From Filomicrobium sp. (GTDB lineage: Bacteria; Pseudomonadota; Alphaproteobacteria; Rhizobiales; Hyphomicrobiaceae): a stretch of DNA of 10,278 nt. Where the stretch lies: assembly GCA_021775655.1 (NCBI GenBank), contig JAJFHK010000153.1, positions 1 through 10,278 of the forward strand, written 5' to 3'. The position numbers were made by a program, and so were the translations under genes. Position 1 is the stretch's first letter. The number at the start of each line of letters is the position of its first letter. The notes below the pieces were generated by a model, which made no database searches, had not been told where the DNA came from, and saw only the letters and a program-made list of their open reading frames with translations. This document shows positions 1-6,853 of this stretch, piece after piece.

Positions 1-2319
1 GTCTATCTGGGCTGTGTGGTAGCGTTCTACTGGCCCTGGATTTCTGGGGCAGTAACGATCCCCTGGGATGCCAAGGCGCACTGGTTGCCGCAATTGCAAT
101 TCCTTTCCGGTTCGCTGGCGCGCGGCGATAGCCCCTTCTGGAACCCTTACGTATTTTCCGGCCATCCGCAGGTCGCCGATCCGCAGTCGCTCATTTTCTC
201 GCCGCCCTTTCTTTTGCTTGCCCTCGTCAACCGGGCGCCTAGTCCCTGGACTGCGGACATGGTGTCGATTTTGATGATCGCGGCAGGTGGGCTCGCCGTC
301 CTGGCATGGTTTCGAGATCGGGAGTGGCATCCTGGAGGAGCACTGATCGCAGCGCTGGCCTTTTCCTTCGGGCCGATGGCATGGCGGCTGCAGCATACAG
401 GCCAGGTTTCAAGCATCGTGTACTTGGCTATCACGCTTGTTTTGCTCGACCGTGCCTTGCGGTATGGCTCCTGGAAATTTGGATTAGCAGCGGGGACCGT
501 TGGCGCGTTTATGGTTCTTGGCCGCGATCAGATCGGGCTTATCGGCGTTTATCTACTGCTCGGATATGTCGTCTGGTATTGGCTCGAAGGAGAAGGCGAA
601 AACGAGCAGCGGTTCAAGCACTCGATCACACCGCTCTTGGTTGGCGGTCTTGCGGGGGCGTCACTTGTCGCATTGCCAATACTTATGACTGTGTTGGTCG
701 CTGAAGTGTCGAACCGTCCGCAGATCTCCTTCGAGGGTGCGGGAGCCGGCTCGTTGCATCCGGCATTGCTTTTGACTTGGCTTTTGCCGGATCTCTATGG
801 GGCCTCGGGCGAGATGCGCAACTATTGGGGCCCACCCAGTTTCGCGTGGGAAGGGACCGGGCTTTTCATCGCACAAAACGTTGGCGTCCTTTACGCCGGT
901 GCAACTGCGTTCCTGCTTCTCGCCTGGAGCATCATCAGCGGCCAAGCCTTTCGACGCGAGATCCGCTTTGTCACCGGTGCTCTGATCATCGCGCTCATAT
1001 TCGCGCTCGGGTGGTATACGCCTGCGTTTGCGGCATTCTATTACCTGCTACCGGGCGTCGACTTCTTCCGGAGGCCCGCAGATGGCGTTCCCGTAGTCGC
1101 CTTCCTGGCGGCACTTCTGTCGGGCTATGCAGGGCACCGGTTGCTGACAGCCGATCACGAAGGAATGCCGCGGCGGCCCTGGTTGATCGTAGCTGGTATC
1201 GTGGTCGGCTTGTTTGCCGTCAGCGTGGCGCTCGCTTGGCATTTCGATCGGTTGGAATCGGCAAAAAAGCCGCTCGCCATGTCTGCCGTTCTGGCGGCAG
1301 GCGCCTTCGCTACGATTGTTTTGGCGCGCTGGCTACAGCCCATCCGGCCAATATTCGCGACCAGTCTCGTCGCCTTCTTCACATTTGCCGACGTTGCGAT
1401 AACCAACGGGCCGAACACATCGAATGCAAGGCTTCCGAGGGCCTATGACGTACTGCGTGCAGATACCCAGAACCAGACCATCCGCGACCTCAAGCGACGC
1501 GTGGCGGAAGGGCTGAGCAGGACGCGGCGGGACAGGGTGGAGTTGATCGGACTGGGTTTCCACTGGCCCAATGGCAGCATGACCCACGAACTTGAAAACA
1601 CGCTCGGGTACAACCCGCTGCGCCTGAATATATATCAACTTGCGACTGGTGCAGGGGATACGGCCGGCTCACCGAAGAGCCGTAAGCTGGATGGCATCCT
1701 GCCCTCGTATAAATCCAAGATGGCTGATCTGCTTGGGCTTCGCTTCATCGCGTCCGGTGCTGAGATCGATAAGATCGACCCCAAACTCGAGACCGGGGAT
1801 CTCAACCTCATCGCGACGACCGAGGATGGGTTCATCTACGAAAACCCGCGTGCTTTTCCGCGCGTCCTCTATGCGACCGAAGCCTACTTCGATGACTTTG
1901 ATACCTGGCCGTCGCTCGCCATGAGTAATGCCAACCTTGATGCTCACTTGTCAGGGCTGGAATTCCGGCGTTCGGTCCTCATACATAAACCTGGAGCGGC
2001 GCGGACTTGGCCGTTGCATCCGCCGACGCTGCCAAGTCCTTCACGCTACGCATCGATCAGAAGCTACGCGAACACGCAGGTTGTGGTGGAAGTCCACGGT
2101 CCGGGCGGACATGTCGTATTGAACGACGTCTGGCATCCCTGGTGGACTGCAACCGTCGATGGGCAAACTGCCGCGGTCGAAAGGGCTAATTTCCTGTTCC
2201 GCGCGGTTAAAGTGCCACCGGGGCGCCACACGGTTAGGTTCACGTTCGCTCCGATCAATGGCGCCATTGCCGAACTGCGCGCCCGGCTCACGTCTGGAAG
2301 CTCTGACCTTGAACGATAA
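1..2319 (+). CDS. YfhO-like GT-C membrane glycosyltransferase, 5' partial
   Basis: The reading frame is open from base 1 (V-Y-L-G-C before the GTG at 16), so the gene starts upstream and at least 772 residues are visible. An early segment holds the acidic motif PWDAKAHW (Asp about residue 18 counted from GTG 16), followed by a GHPQVADPQS stretch. This matches the first extracytoplasmic loop of GT-C membrane glycosyltransferases, where the acidic residue is catalytic. Roughly a dozen hydrophobic segments follow, up to about residue 475. The last 280 residues are a soluble domain ending in NDVWHPWWTATVDG and VPPGRHTVRFTF, the pattern seen at the C-terminus of YfhO-family proteins. By family, it probably transfers a sugar from a polyprenyl-phosphate donor on the outer face of the membrane; donor and acceptor cannot be read. 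The stop TAA (2317-2319) lies inside the next gene, an ABC exporter, which suggests one operon. It could instead be a non-catalytic YfhO relative. Confidence 0.8.
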   Translation, partial: VYLGCVVAFYWPWISGAVTIPWDAKAHWLPQLQFLSGSLARGDSPFWNPYVFSGHPQVADPQSLIFSPPFLLLALVNRAPSPWTADMVSILMIAAGGLAVLAWFRDREWHPGGALIAALAFSFGPMAWRLQHTGQVSSIVYLAITLVLLDRALRYGSWKFGLAAGTVGAFMVLGRDQIGLIGVYLLLGYVVWYWLEGEGENEQRFKHSITPLLVGGLAGASLVALPILMTVLVAEVSNRPQISFEGAGAGSLHPALLLTWLLPDLYGASGEMRNYWGPPSFAWEGTGLFIAQNVGVLYAGATAFLLLAWSIISGQAFRREIRFVTGALIIALIFALGWYTPAFAAFYYLLPGVDFFRRPADGVPVVAFLAALLSGYAGHRLLTADHEGMPRRPWLIVAGIVVGLFAVSVALAWHFDRLESAKKPLAMSAVLAAGAFATIVLARWLQPIRPIFATSLVAFFTFADVAITNGPNTSNARLPRAYDVLRADTQNQTIRDLKRRVAEGLSRTRRDRVELIGLGFHWPNGSMTHELENTLGYNPLRLNIYQLATGAGDTAGSPKSRKLDGILPSYKSKMADLLGLRFIASGAEIDKIDPKLETGDLNLIATTEDGFIYENPRAFPRVLYATEAYFDDFDTWPSLAMSNANLDAHLSGLEFRRSVLIHKPGAARTWPLHPPTLPSPSRYASIRSYANTQVVVEVHGPGGHVVLNDVWHPWWTATVDGQTAAVERANFLFRAVKVPPGRHTVRFTFAPINGAIAELRARLTSGSSDLER
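2296..2300 (+). promoter_or_regulatory. Ribosome binding site for the NdvA-type gene
   Basis: GGAAG lies 8 bases before TTG 2309, inside the last codons of the upstream gene. It is the main local reason for placing the exporter start at this TTG rather than at ATG 2370, where no comparable site was noticed. Confidence 0.5.
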
Positions 2320-4072
2320 CGCCAGTCGTCCCTTAGAACTCGGCAAGACCTACCTGCGGGCCGTCGGCATGCTGGGAAGCGAAAGCGGACTTGCTGCAGC
2401 GCTGGCCTCCTCAAGCCTCGTAATCGCCGGTGTGCAACTCGCCGAGCCTGTTTTATTTGGCTGGGTTGTCGATGCAGTTGCGCGCGGCGGGTCCGCTGGA
2501 AGGCTGATCGCGTTATGGGCGCTGATTGGATTTGTCGGCATCCTCGCGGGCGTGGTCGTCGCTGTCTTCGCTGACCGGCTGGCACATCGCAGACGGCTTG
2601 CGGCACTTTCTGATGCATTCGAACAGGCAATCACCCTGCCACTCAGCTATCACGCCAAGCGCGGTTCCGGCGCGATCGTCGGCGCGGTGCTGCGCGGGAC
2701 GGACGAATTATTCTGGATCTGGCTCGGCGCACTGCGCGAGCAATTGACGGCGGTTGTAACGATCTTGTTCCTGGTGCCGGTCGCGCTTTTCATCGACTGG
2801 CGTATGGCATGCATCCTCTCGATTTTGGCGATCTGCTATACGATTCTCAACCTTCACGTCATCTCCAAAACGCACACTGGGCAGCGCAAGGCAGAAGAAT
2901 ATCGTTACGGTGTCAGCGGTCGCGTCGGCGACGTGATCGGTAATGTTACGGTCGTGCAGAGCTTCACGCGTCTAGCGGCAGAGGCCGAAGCTTTGCGCAG
3001 TATGACAGGGGAATTGCTTGCAGCACAGTATCCAGTATTGACCTGGTGGGGAATTCTGACCGTTCTGCAAAGAGCGGCAGCCTCGCTTGCAATGATTGCG
3101 ATATTTGCGGTCGGTTCAGTGCTGGCCTCCCATGGCGAAGTGACAATCGGCGAGATTGTCTCATTCGTTGCGCTGGCAAACGTTCTGATCGGCAGGCTCG
3201 ACCAACTCTCGTCGTTTACGGTTCGCGTGCAGCAGGCGGCTCCAGCGCTCGACAATTATTTCGCGCTGGTCGATGAGCGCGCAGCAATCACGGATGCCGT
3301 TGATGCGAAGGCGCTGGCCCGGCCAAAAGGTGAAGTTGCCTACGAAGATGTGACGTTCCGATTTAGCGGGAGCGAGCAAGGCGTATTCGACCTATCGTTC
3401 ACAGCCGACGCCGGACGAACTGTTGCGATCGTTGGCCCAACCGGCTCGGGGAAGACGACGACATTGGCGCTGCTACAGCGGCTGCGCGCGCCCGATCAGG
3501 GACGTATTAGCGTCGATGGTCAAGACATCTCCGGCGTAACATTGACCTCGTTGCGCCATGCCATTTCGGTTGTGTTCCAGGACGCTGGACTTTTCAACCG
3601 ATCGATAGGCGAGAATATTCGCATCGGACGCCCCGATGCCAGTGACGAAGATGTTGCAGACGCTGCCCGACTTGCGCAAGCGCACACATTCATCACGGAA
3701 AAACCGGACGGCTATGAGTTCGTCATTGGCGAGCGGGGGGCTTCGTTGTCGGGCGGTGAGCGCCAGCGGATCGCTATTGCGCGGGCGATCCTGAAGGACG
3801 CGCCCATACTGATCCTTGACGAAGCGACAAGTGCACTCGATGCAGAGACGGAAGCTCGTATTAAGCGAGCGCTCGACCAACTGCGCAATGGACGCACGAC
3901 ATTTATCATCGCGCACCGGTTGTCGACAGTGACCGATGCGGATGAGATCCTTGTGATGGATAAGGGACGTATCATCGAGCGCGGGCAATTCGCCGATTTG
4001 GTGGCAGCAGGAGGGTTGTTCTCGCGGATGGTCCGCGAAGGAGGCTTCTCCGAACCAACGCCAGTGGAGTGA
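2309..4072 (+). CDS. ndvA: NdvA-type glucan ABC exporter, fused permease and ATPase
   Basis: A half-size ABC exporter with an N-terminal six-helix permease and a C-terminal ATPase. Visible motifs, numbered from TTG 2309: Walker A GPTGSGKT (376-383), Q-loop Q424 in VFQDAGLFNRS, signature LSGGERQ (480-486), Walker B LILDEA (501-506) and H-loop H536. The permease has AEPVLFGWVVDA near residue 45 and AQYPVLTWW, both close to rhizobial NdvA, which exports cyclic beta-1,2-glucan to the periplasm. I chose TTG 2309 because GGAAG sits 8 bases upstream and it gives 587 residues, close to what I recall for NdvA. The next candidate, ATG 2370, would cut into the first helix region, and earlier in-frame starts lie deep in the previous gene. 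The gene overlaps its upstream neighbour by 11 bp, implying translational coupling. The glucan synthase NdvB is not in the window, so the substrate may be cyclic glucan or another polysaccharide. Confidence 0.88.
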   Translation: MNDNASRPLELGKTYLRAVGMLGSESGLAAALASSSLVIAGVQLAEPVLFGWVVDAVARGGSAGRLIALWALIGFVGILAGVVVAVFADRLAHRRRLAALSDAFEQAITLPLSYHAKRGSGAIVGAVLRGTDELFWIWLGALREQLTAVVTILFLVPVALFIDWRMACILSILAICYTILNLHVISKTHTGQRKAEEYRYGVSGRVGDVIGNVTVVQSFTRLAAEAEALRSMTGELLAAQYPVLTWWGILTVLQRAAASLAMIAIFAVGSVLASHGEVTIGEIVSFVALANVLIGRLDQLSSFTVRVQQAAPALDNYFALVDERAAITDAVDAKALARPKGEVAYEDVTFRFSGSEQGVFDLSFTADAGRTVAIVGPTGSGKTTTLALLQRLRAPDQGRISVDGQDISGVTLTSLRHAISVVFQDAGLFNRSIGENIRIGRPDASDEDVADAARLAQAHTFITEKPDGYEFVIGERGASLSGGERQRIAIARAILKDAPILILDEATSALDAETEARIKRALDQLRNGRTTFIIAHRLSTVTDADEILVMDKGRIIERGQFADLVAAGGLFSRMVREGGFSEPTPVE

Positions 4073-4269
4073 GGTGGACAGGGTCGTTCCGTTTCTGGTG
4101 CGAGCGGGCCTTGGTCGGTGACACGGAAGGTCGCGAAGGCCTAAAAACAGAATTGGCCCATCCGTCCGACAAACCGGCACTGTGTCTGCTTCCAATTTGC
4201 CTTCATCGGTCGGCAATACTCCTTCACGCAACTGTGCGCGCGGTCGATCGTCTGCTTCGGCCCACTTGG

Positions 4270-4298
4270 TTGGGAAATGGTCGCAAACGCGCTAAATT
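4270..4298 (+). promoter_or_regulatory. Possible sigma-70 promoter for the twin-arginine/cytochrome pair
   Basis: TTGGGA (4270-4275) and TAAATT (4293-4298) are separated by exactly 17 bases; each matches the -35 or -10 consensus at four of six positions. Transcription would begin near 4305 and give a leader of about 60 bases before ATG 4366. This is a motif match only. Confidence 0.35.
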
Positions 4299-4316
4299 AT
4301 TGTGATGATGAAGTCT

Positions 4317-4330
4317 GGTGCATTTGCACC
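4317..4330. repeat. Perfect dyad GGTGCA-TT-TGCACC in the leader of the twin-arginine gene
   Basis: A perfect 6-bp inverted repeat with a 2-base centre lies about 19 bases after the proposed -10 box and 22 bases before the ribosome binding site. The half-site core TGCAC recurs at 4341-4345. The position suits a repressor operator, but no regulator gene is seen nearby and the spacer is too short for a stable RNA hairpin. Confidence 0.35.
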
Positions 4331-4365
4331 GGCAATCACCTGCACGTTCGCTAGGAGGAATCGAC

Positions 4366-4854
4366 ATGACAACCGCCCAGTTCAACCGCCGTAGCATTCT
4401 CGCCGCTGGCGGCTCCGTCGTGGCAACCGGACTTTGCGGCCTCCTTTTGCCCGCCCACGCACAAGGCCTTGCGCCAACCCGCTCAATGCGAGGCGGCTCC
4501 AATAACTACCGCCCAGGCGCGCCGACCGTGGATCGGATCGGCGGCGGGGGCTTCTGGATGACAGGCTCCGTGCGCCGGGCAGGCGATGGTGCTCCGCTTG
4601 CGGGTCAGCGCATTCAAATATGGGCGCACACGACAGAAGGGCAGGAGCGGGATCCGCAAAGTCATGGGGCCACGCTCACTGACTCGAACGGGAAGTTCCG
4701 TCTCGAGATGCCGCAGATCGTCCCTGCCTTTGGACAACCGCATGGTCACCTCGCTTATGACAGTGGTGAATTCGAAACGGTCTTTCTGCGTCCTGTCATG
4801 TCGAGCGCAAAGGACACCAGCCTTGAGGCGCACTTCGTTCTTCGGCCGGTCTGA
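4366..4854 (+). CDS. Twin-arginine-exported protein with an intradiol-dioxygenase-like domain
   Basis: A protein of 162 residues. ATG 4366 is supported by AGGAGGAA at 4353-4360, so I reject the longer frame from 4318. The N-terminus NRRSILAAGG (7-16), a hydrophobic stretch and a likely cleavage after AHA (residue 32) form a twin-arginine signal, so the folded protein should reach the periplasm. The mature part has the order typical of the intradiol ring-cleavage dioxygenase beta-sandwich: TGSVRRAGDGAPLAGQRIQIW (about 66-86), a T-D-S-N-G turn (105-109) and PHGHLAY (125-131), equivalent to the PHIHF segment carrying the two His iron ligands. The two Tyr ligands expected after the W-x-x-x-x-x-G turn and before P-H-x-H appear absent (G-Q-E at 92-94 and V-P-A-F-G at 119-123). 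It is also shorter than true dioxygenases. It may bind a different metal, or only share the fold. The next gene is a membrane cytochrome, probably co-transcribed. Confidence 0.7.
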   Translation: MTTAQFNRRSILAAGGSVVATGLCGLLLPAHAQGLAPTRSMRGGSNNYRPGAPTVDRIGGGGFWMTGSVRRAGDGAPLAGQRIQIWAHTTEGQERDPQSHGATLTDSNGKFRLEMPQIVPAFGQPHGHLAYDSGEFETVFLRPVMSSAKDTSLEAHFVLRPV

Positions 4855-4874
4855 CTGAGTTGGGTTCAAGGGGA

Positions 4875-5489
4875 ATGAGATTGGTATGGGTGGCTCTAAT
4901 CTGGGCCGCTTTTGCGGCTACGATTGCCGTGCCGATCGCCGCTGCAGCGGCAAGCCCACTCCTCGCATTTCGCGATCCGGTCTACATCACGGCCGGATTT
5001 GCAGGGATAATCGCACTGTGTCTCCTGCTTGTTCAGCCCGTGCTGATAGGCGGATACTTGCCGGGGCCGTCGGCTCATCGCGCGCGGCGCGTGCATCCTT
5101 TGGTCGGAGGCGTGCTCGTCGCGGCGGTGATCATCCACGTCGGGGGGCTTTGGGTTACCAGTCCGCCCGACGTGATTGACGCCCTTCTCTTCGCATCCCC
5201 AACGCCGTTCTCCGCATGGGGCGTGATCGCCATGTGGGCAATCTTTGCCGTCGCGCTTTTGGCCGCACTCCGCCGGCGGTTGCGCCTACGACCGCGAACG
5301 TGGCGCATCAGTCATACGTTTCTCGCGGTAGTGATTGTCTTAGGGAGTGTGGTCCATGGCATTCAGATCGAGGGGACGATGGAGACGTTTTCGAAGACGG
5401 CGCTGTGCGCGCTAGTCCTTGTGGCGACCATGAAAGTCTTGGCTGACCTGTGGGTAGGGTCAAGGCGCAGGACGTCGCGCGCGAATTGA
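4875..5489 (+). CDS. Ferric reductase-like transmembrane cytochrome b domain protein
   Basis: A protein of 204 residues (from ATG 4875) with about five or six hydrophobic helices. It contains two His pairs with identical H-x13-H spacing, H74/H88 (in RRVHPLVGG and IIHVGGLW) and H147/H161 (in RISHTFL and VVHGIQ). This is the arrangement that holds two stacked b-type hemes in the ferric reductase, NADPH oxidase and MsrQ superfamily. No FAD or NAD(P)H-binding domain is attached, so it needs other electron donors and acceptors. It lies 20 bases after the twin-arginine gene, so it may pass electrons across the membrane to that exported protein, much as MsrQ serves MsrP. The start is uncertain: TTG 4860 adds five residues, ATG 4875 has AAGGGG (4868-4873) only one base upstream, and TTG 4881 is best spaced from that AAGGGG. 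The helices are unaffected. Confidence 0.78.
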   Translation: MRLVWVALIWAAFAATIAVPIAAAAASPLLAFRDPVYITAGFAGIIALCLLLVQPVLIGGYLPGPSAHRARRVHPLVGGVLVAAVIIHVGGLWVTSPPDVIDALLFASPTPFSAWGVIAMWAIFAVALLAALRRRLRLRPRTWRISHTFLAVVIVLGSVVHGIQIEGTMETFSKTALCALVLVATMKVLADLWVGSRRRTSRAN

Positions 5490-5511
5490 TCTTAACGAGA
5501 CATGTTGCGAT

Positions 5512-5530
5512 GCGAATCTTCGGATTGCGC
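5512..5530. repeat. Small hairpin with TTCG loop between convergent genes
   Basis: GCGAATC, TTCG and GATTGCGC form a seven-pair stem with one bulged G and a cTTCGg loop, 22 bases after the cytochrome stop. Neither strand has a T-run after it, so it is not a standard intrinsic terminator. It could protect the mRNA 3' end or be chance. The rest of 5490-5653 shows nothing I recognise. Confidence 0.25.
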
Positions 5531-5653
5531 TGTGTCCCGCCTTGGGGTCAGTAGCGCCAGCCCGGTAGCGAACCGGATGCCCGCTATCGCTGTAGGCTGC
5601 CGATCTGTCGCCCGATGCAACCGCAATTTGCTGGGTGAGGCCTGATCTTAGCG

Positions 5654-6004
5654 TCACGCCACACCTGGAACGAATACACAGCGGACATACCAGCGATTGG
5701 GGGACAGTTTCTTCTTTGCGAGAGGTCGCTCCGTACTGCTTCCTCTCTTCTCGCGCGGCACGGCGCAGAGATGATACTGGCCGTCTTCACTGATGCCTGA
5801 GCGATCGCGAATCACAGTGTCATCGACCTGGACGGGACCAAACTTGTCGGTGTGCCAAATCTGGTAAGGCTTTTCGGGAAGGTGATCGATGGTTGTGACG
5901 GGAACGCACTCTTCGACGTGGCAGCATTCACGCGGATACCAAGAGTGTGCGACGGCGAGAGTTGGTATCGCGACGGCAATCAAAGTGGCCACGATCGTTT
6001 TCAT
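5654..6004 (-). CDS. Small secreted five-cysteine protein of unknown function
   Basis: A protein of 116 residues. The start is ATG at 6004-6002, preceded by GGGGA seven bases upstream; the longer frame to 6055 adds a segment that would spoil the signal peptide, so I reject it. Residues 1-19 (MKTIVATLIAVAIPTLAVA) are a signal peptide with AVA before the cleavage point, leaving a mature protein of about 97 residues that begins H-S-W-Y-P. Five cysteines are present: CC at 27-28, C33, C80 and C109, in the contexts PRECCHVEECVPV, YHLCAVP and WYVRCVFVP. From memory, small periplasmic proteins with A-H-x-W-Y-P-x-x-C-C and a C-terminal C-x-F-V-P are common and uncharacterised in Bradyrhizobium and relatives. 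Disulfides or metal binding are plausible. It is read away from ribA, whose terminator lies between them, so it should have its own promoter in 6005-6116, where I saw no convincing boxes. Confidence 0.72.
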   Translation of the reverse strand: MKTIVATLIAVAIPTLAVAHSWYPRECCHVEECVPVTTIDHLPEKPYQIWHTDKFGPVQVDDTVIRDRSGISEDGQYHLCAVPREKRGSSTERPLAKKKLSPNRWYVRCVFVPGVA

Positions 6005-6116
6005 TTGAAATTCCCCGTTGCTGCCGAGGCTCGCAATTACGTTGCGCTTCAGCAAGGATCAGGAACTTGCCTACATTTCCGGCATTCGGCACTGGAAAAT
6101 GCAGCCAATTAAGAAC

Positions 6117-6154
6117 CAAATGAAAAGGTCGCCGATCCTGCGATACGGCGACCT
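6117..6154 (-). terminator. Intrinsic terminator of ribA
   Basis: AGGTCGCCG (6126-6134) and CGGCGACCT (6146-6154) form a perfect 9-bp GC-rich stem. It can be extended by an inner ATC/GAT pairing around one bulged base. Read on the minus strand, the stem is followed directly by TTTTCATTT. It lies 63 bases downstream of the ribA stop and upstream of the small secreted-protein gene on the same strand, so it should separate the two transcripts. Confidence 0.8.
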
Positions 6155-6217
6155 CTAATCATGTCAGCGTCAACCTTGCAAACTGAGACACTACTCAATC
6201 TGACAATATATGTCGCT

Positions 6218-6853
6218 TCAGAGCTTGTGAGCCATGCGCTGGCGCTTAGTTTCGAGATAACGCTTATTATGCGCACACGGTTCGGTCACGACCGAAACTT
6301 GCTCGACAACCTTGATACCACGGGTGCGAAGAGCTTCGATCTTGGCTGGATTGTTCGTCAGAAGCTTGATCTCCGGAAAACCCAGATCGAATAGGATATC
6401 GGCAGCCAGCGTGTAATCGCGGGCGTCGATCGGTGCGCCAATTTGAACATTGGCATCGACGGTATCGACGCCCTTGTCCTGCAGCGCGTATGCCCGAATC
6501 TTGTTGACAAGCCCTATGCCCCGGCCCTCGTGTGAGGGCAGGTAGATCAATATGCCATTTGGCGTGTCGACAATCTTCTCCAGCGCCGCCTGCAACTGCT
6601 TGTAGCAATCGCAGCGCAGCGAATGAAATATGTCGCCGGTGACGCAGCCGGAGTGAACCCGCACGAGGGGTGTCACGGCGCTGTGTCCGTTGGTGGCCCG
6701 GTTGATCAAAGCCATCGCCTGATCGTGCGGATCCTTACCCTGATAGGCGCGCGCTTCGAGCTGATGCTCGCGCCCACGAAACTCGATCGGTAGAACGGTT
6801 TGCGCCGCCCAATCGATGTCTAGAACCGCGGATTCGACCGCATTCGATCTCAT
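6218..6853 (-). CDS. ribA: GTP cyclohydrolase II
   Basis: Catalyses the first committed step of riboflavin synthesis, converting GTP to 2,5-diamino-6-ribosylamino-4-pyrimidinone 5'-phosphate with release of formate and pyrophosphate, in the cytoplasm. Numbered from ATG 6853 (211 residues), the zinc ligands C70, C81 and C83 appear as SGCVTGDIFHSLRCDC. HEGRGIGLVNKIRAYALQD follows, then DARDYTL carrying the catalytic Asp143 and Arg145, LLTNNPAK, and a C-terminal YLETKRQRMAH. Length is close to that of E. coli RibA (about 196), with no RibB dihydroxybutanone-phosphate synthase domain. ATG 6853 has GGAG six bases upstream; ATG 6859 and TTG 6865 are alternatives adding two or four residues. Departures from the E. 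coli pattern are G before the first Cys (usually E) and Y after the third (usually G); neither is a known ligand. No other riboflavin gene is adjacent, and I see no FMN-riboswitch-like sequence in the leader. Its terminator is at 6117-6154. Confidence 0.93.
   Translation of the reverse strand: MRSNAVESAVLDIDWAAQTVLPIEFRGREHQLEARAYQGKDPHDQAMALINRATNGHSAVTPLVRVHSGCVTGDIFHSLRCDCYKQLQAALEKIVDTPNGILIYLPSHEGRGIGLVNKIRAYALQDKGVDTVDANVQIGAPIDARDYTLAADILFDLGFPEIKLLTNNPAKIEALRTRGIKVVEQVSVVTEPCAHNKRYLETKRQRMAHKL

Larger units (their letters stand above)
4073..4365. other. Intergenic region with no supported gene
   Basis: This stretch of 293 bases separates the exporter from the twin-arginine gene. A GTG-started frame at 4069-4305 overlaps the exporter stop, but its product is basic, low in recognisable features and lacks a ribosome binding site, so I do not call it. 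A loose inverted repeat GGCCTT/AAGGCC (4107-4112 and 4136-4141) has a 23-base gap and is followed by A-rich rather than T-rich sequence, so it is not a plus-strand terminator. The right end carries the promoter and dyad listed separately. Confidence 0.6.

Noticed and set aside
2064..2630. Minus-strand frame of 188 codons
   Set aside because: Opposite the YfhO-like C-terminus and the exporter start, both supported by motifs; its arginine- and proline-rich product is typical of antisense frames in GC-rich DNA.
4107..4141. GGCCTT/AAGGCC inverted repeat as a terminator of the exporter operon
   Set aside because: Six-base stem with a 23-base loop and an A-run rather than a T-run on the plus strand.
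4069..4305. Frame of 78 codons overlapping the exporter stop
   Set aside because: GTG start without a ribosome binding site, no hydrophobic or domain pattern, and its 3' end overlaps the proposed promoter of the next gene.
6161..6394. Plus-strand frame of 77 codons antisense to ribA
   Set aside because: Lies mostly opposite the well-supported C-terminal part of GTP cyclohydrolase II and has no recognisable motif; it is a shadow frame.
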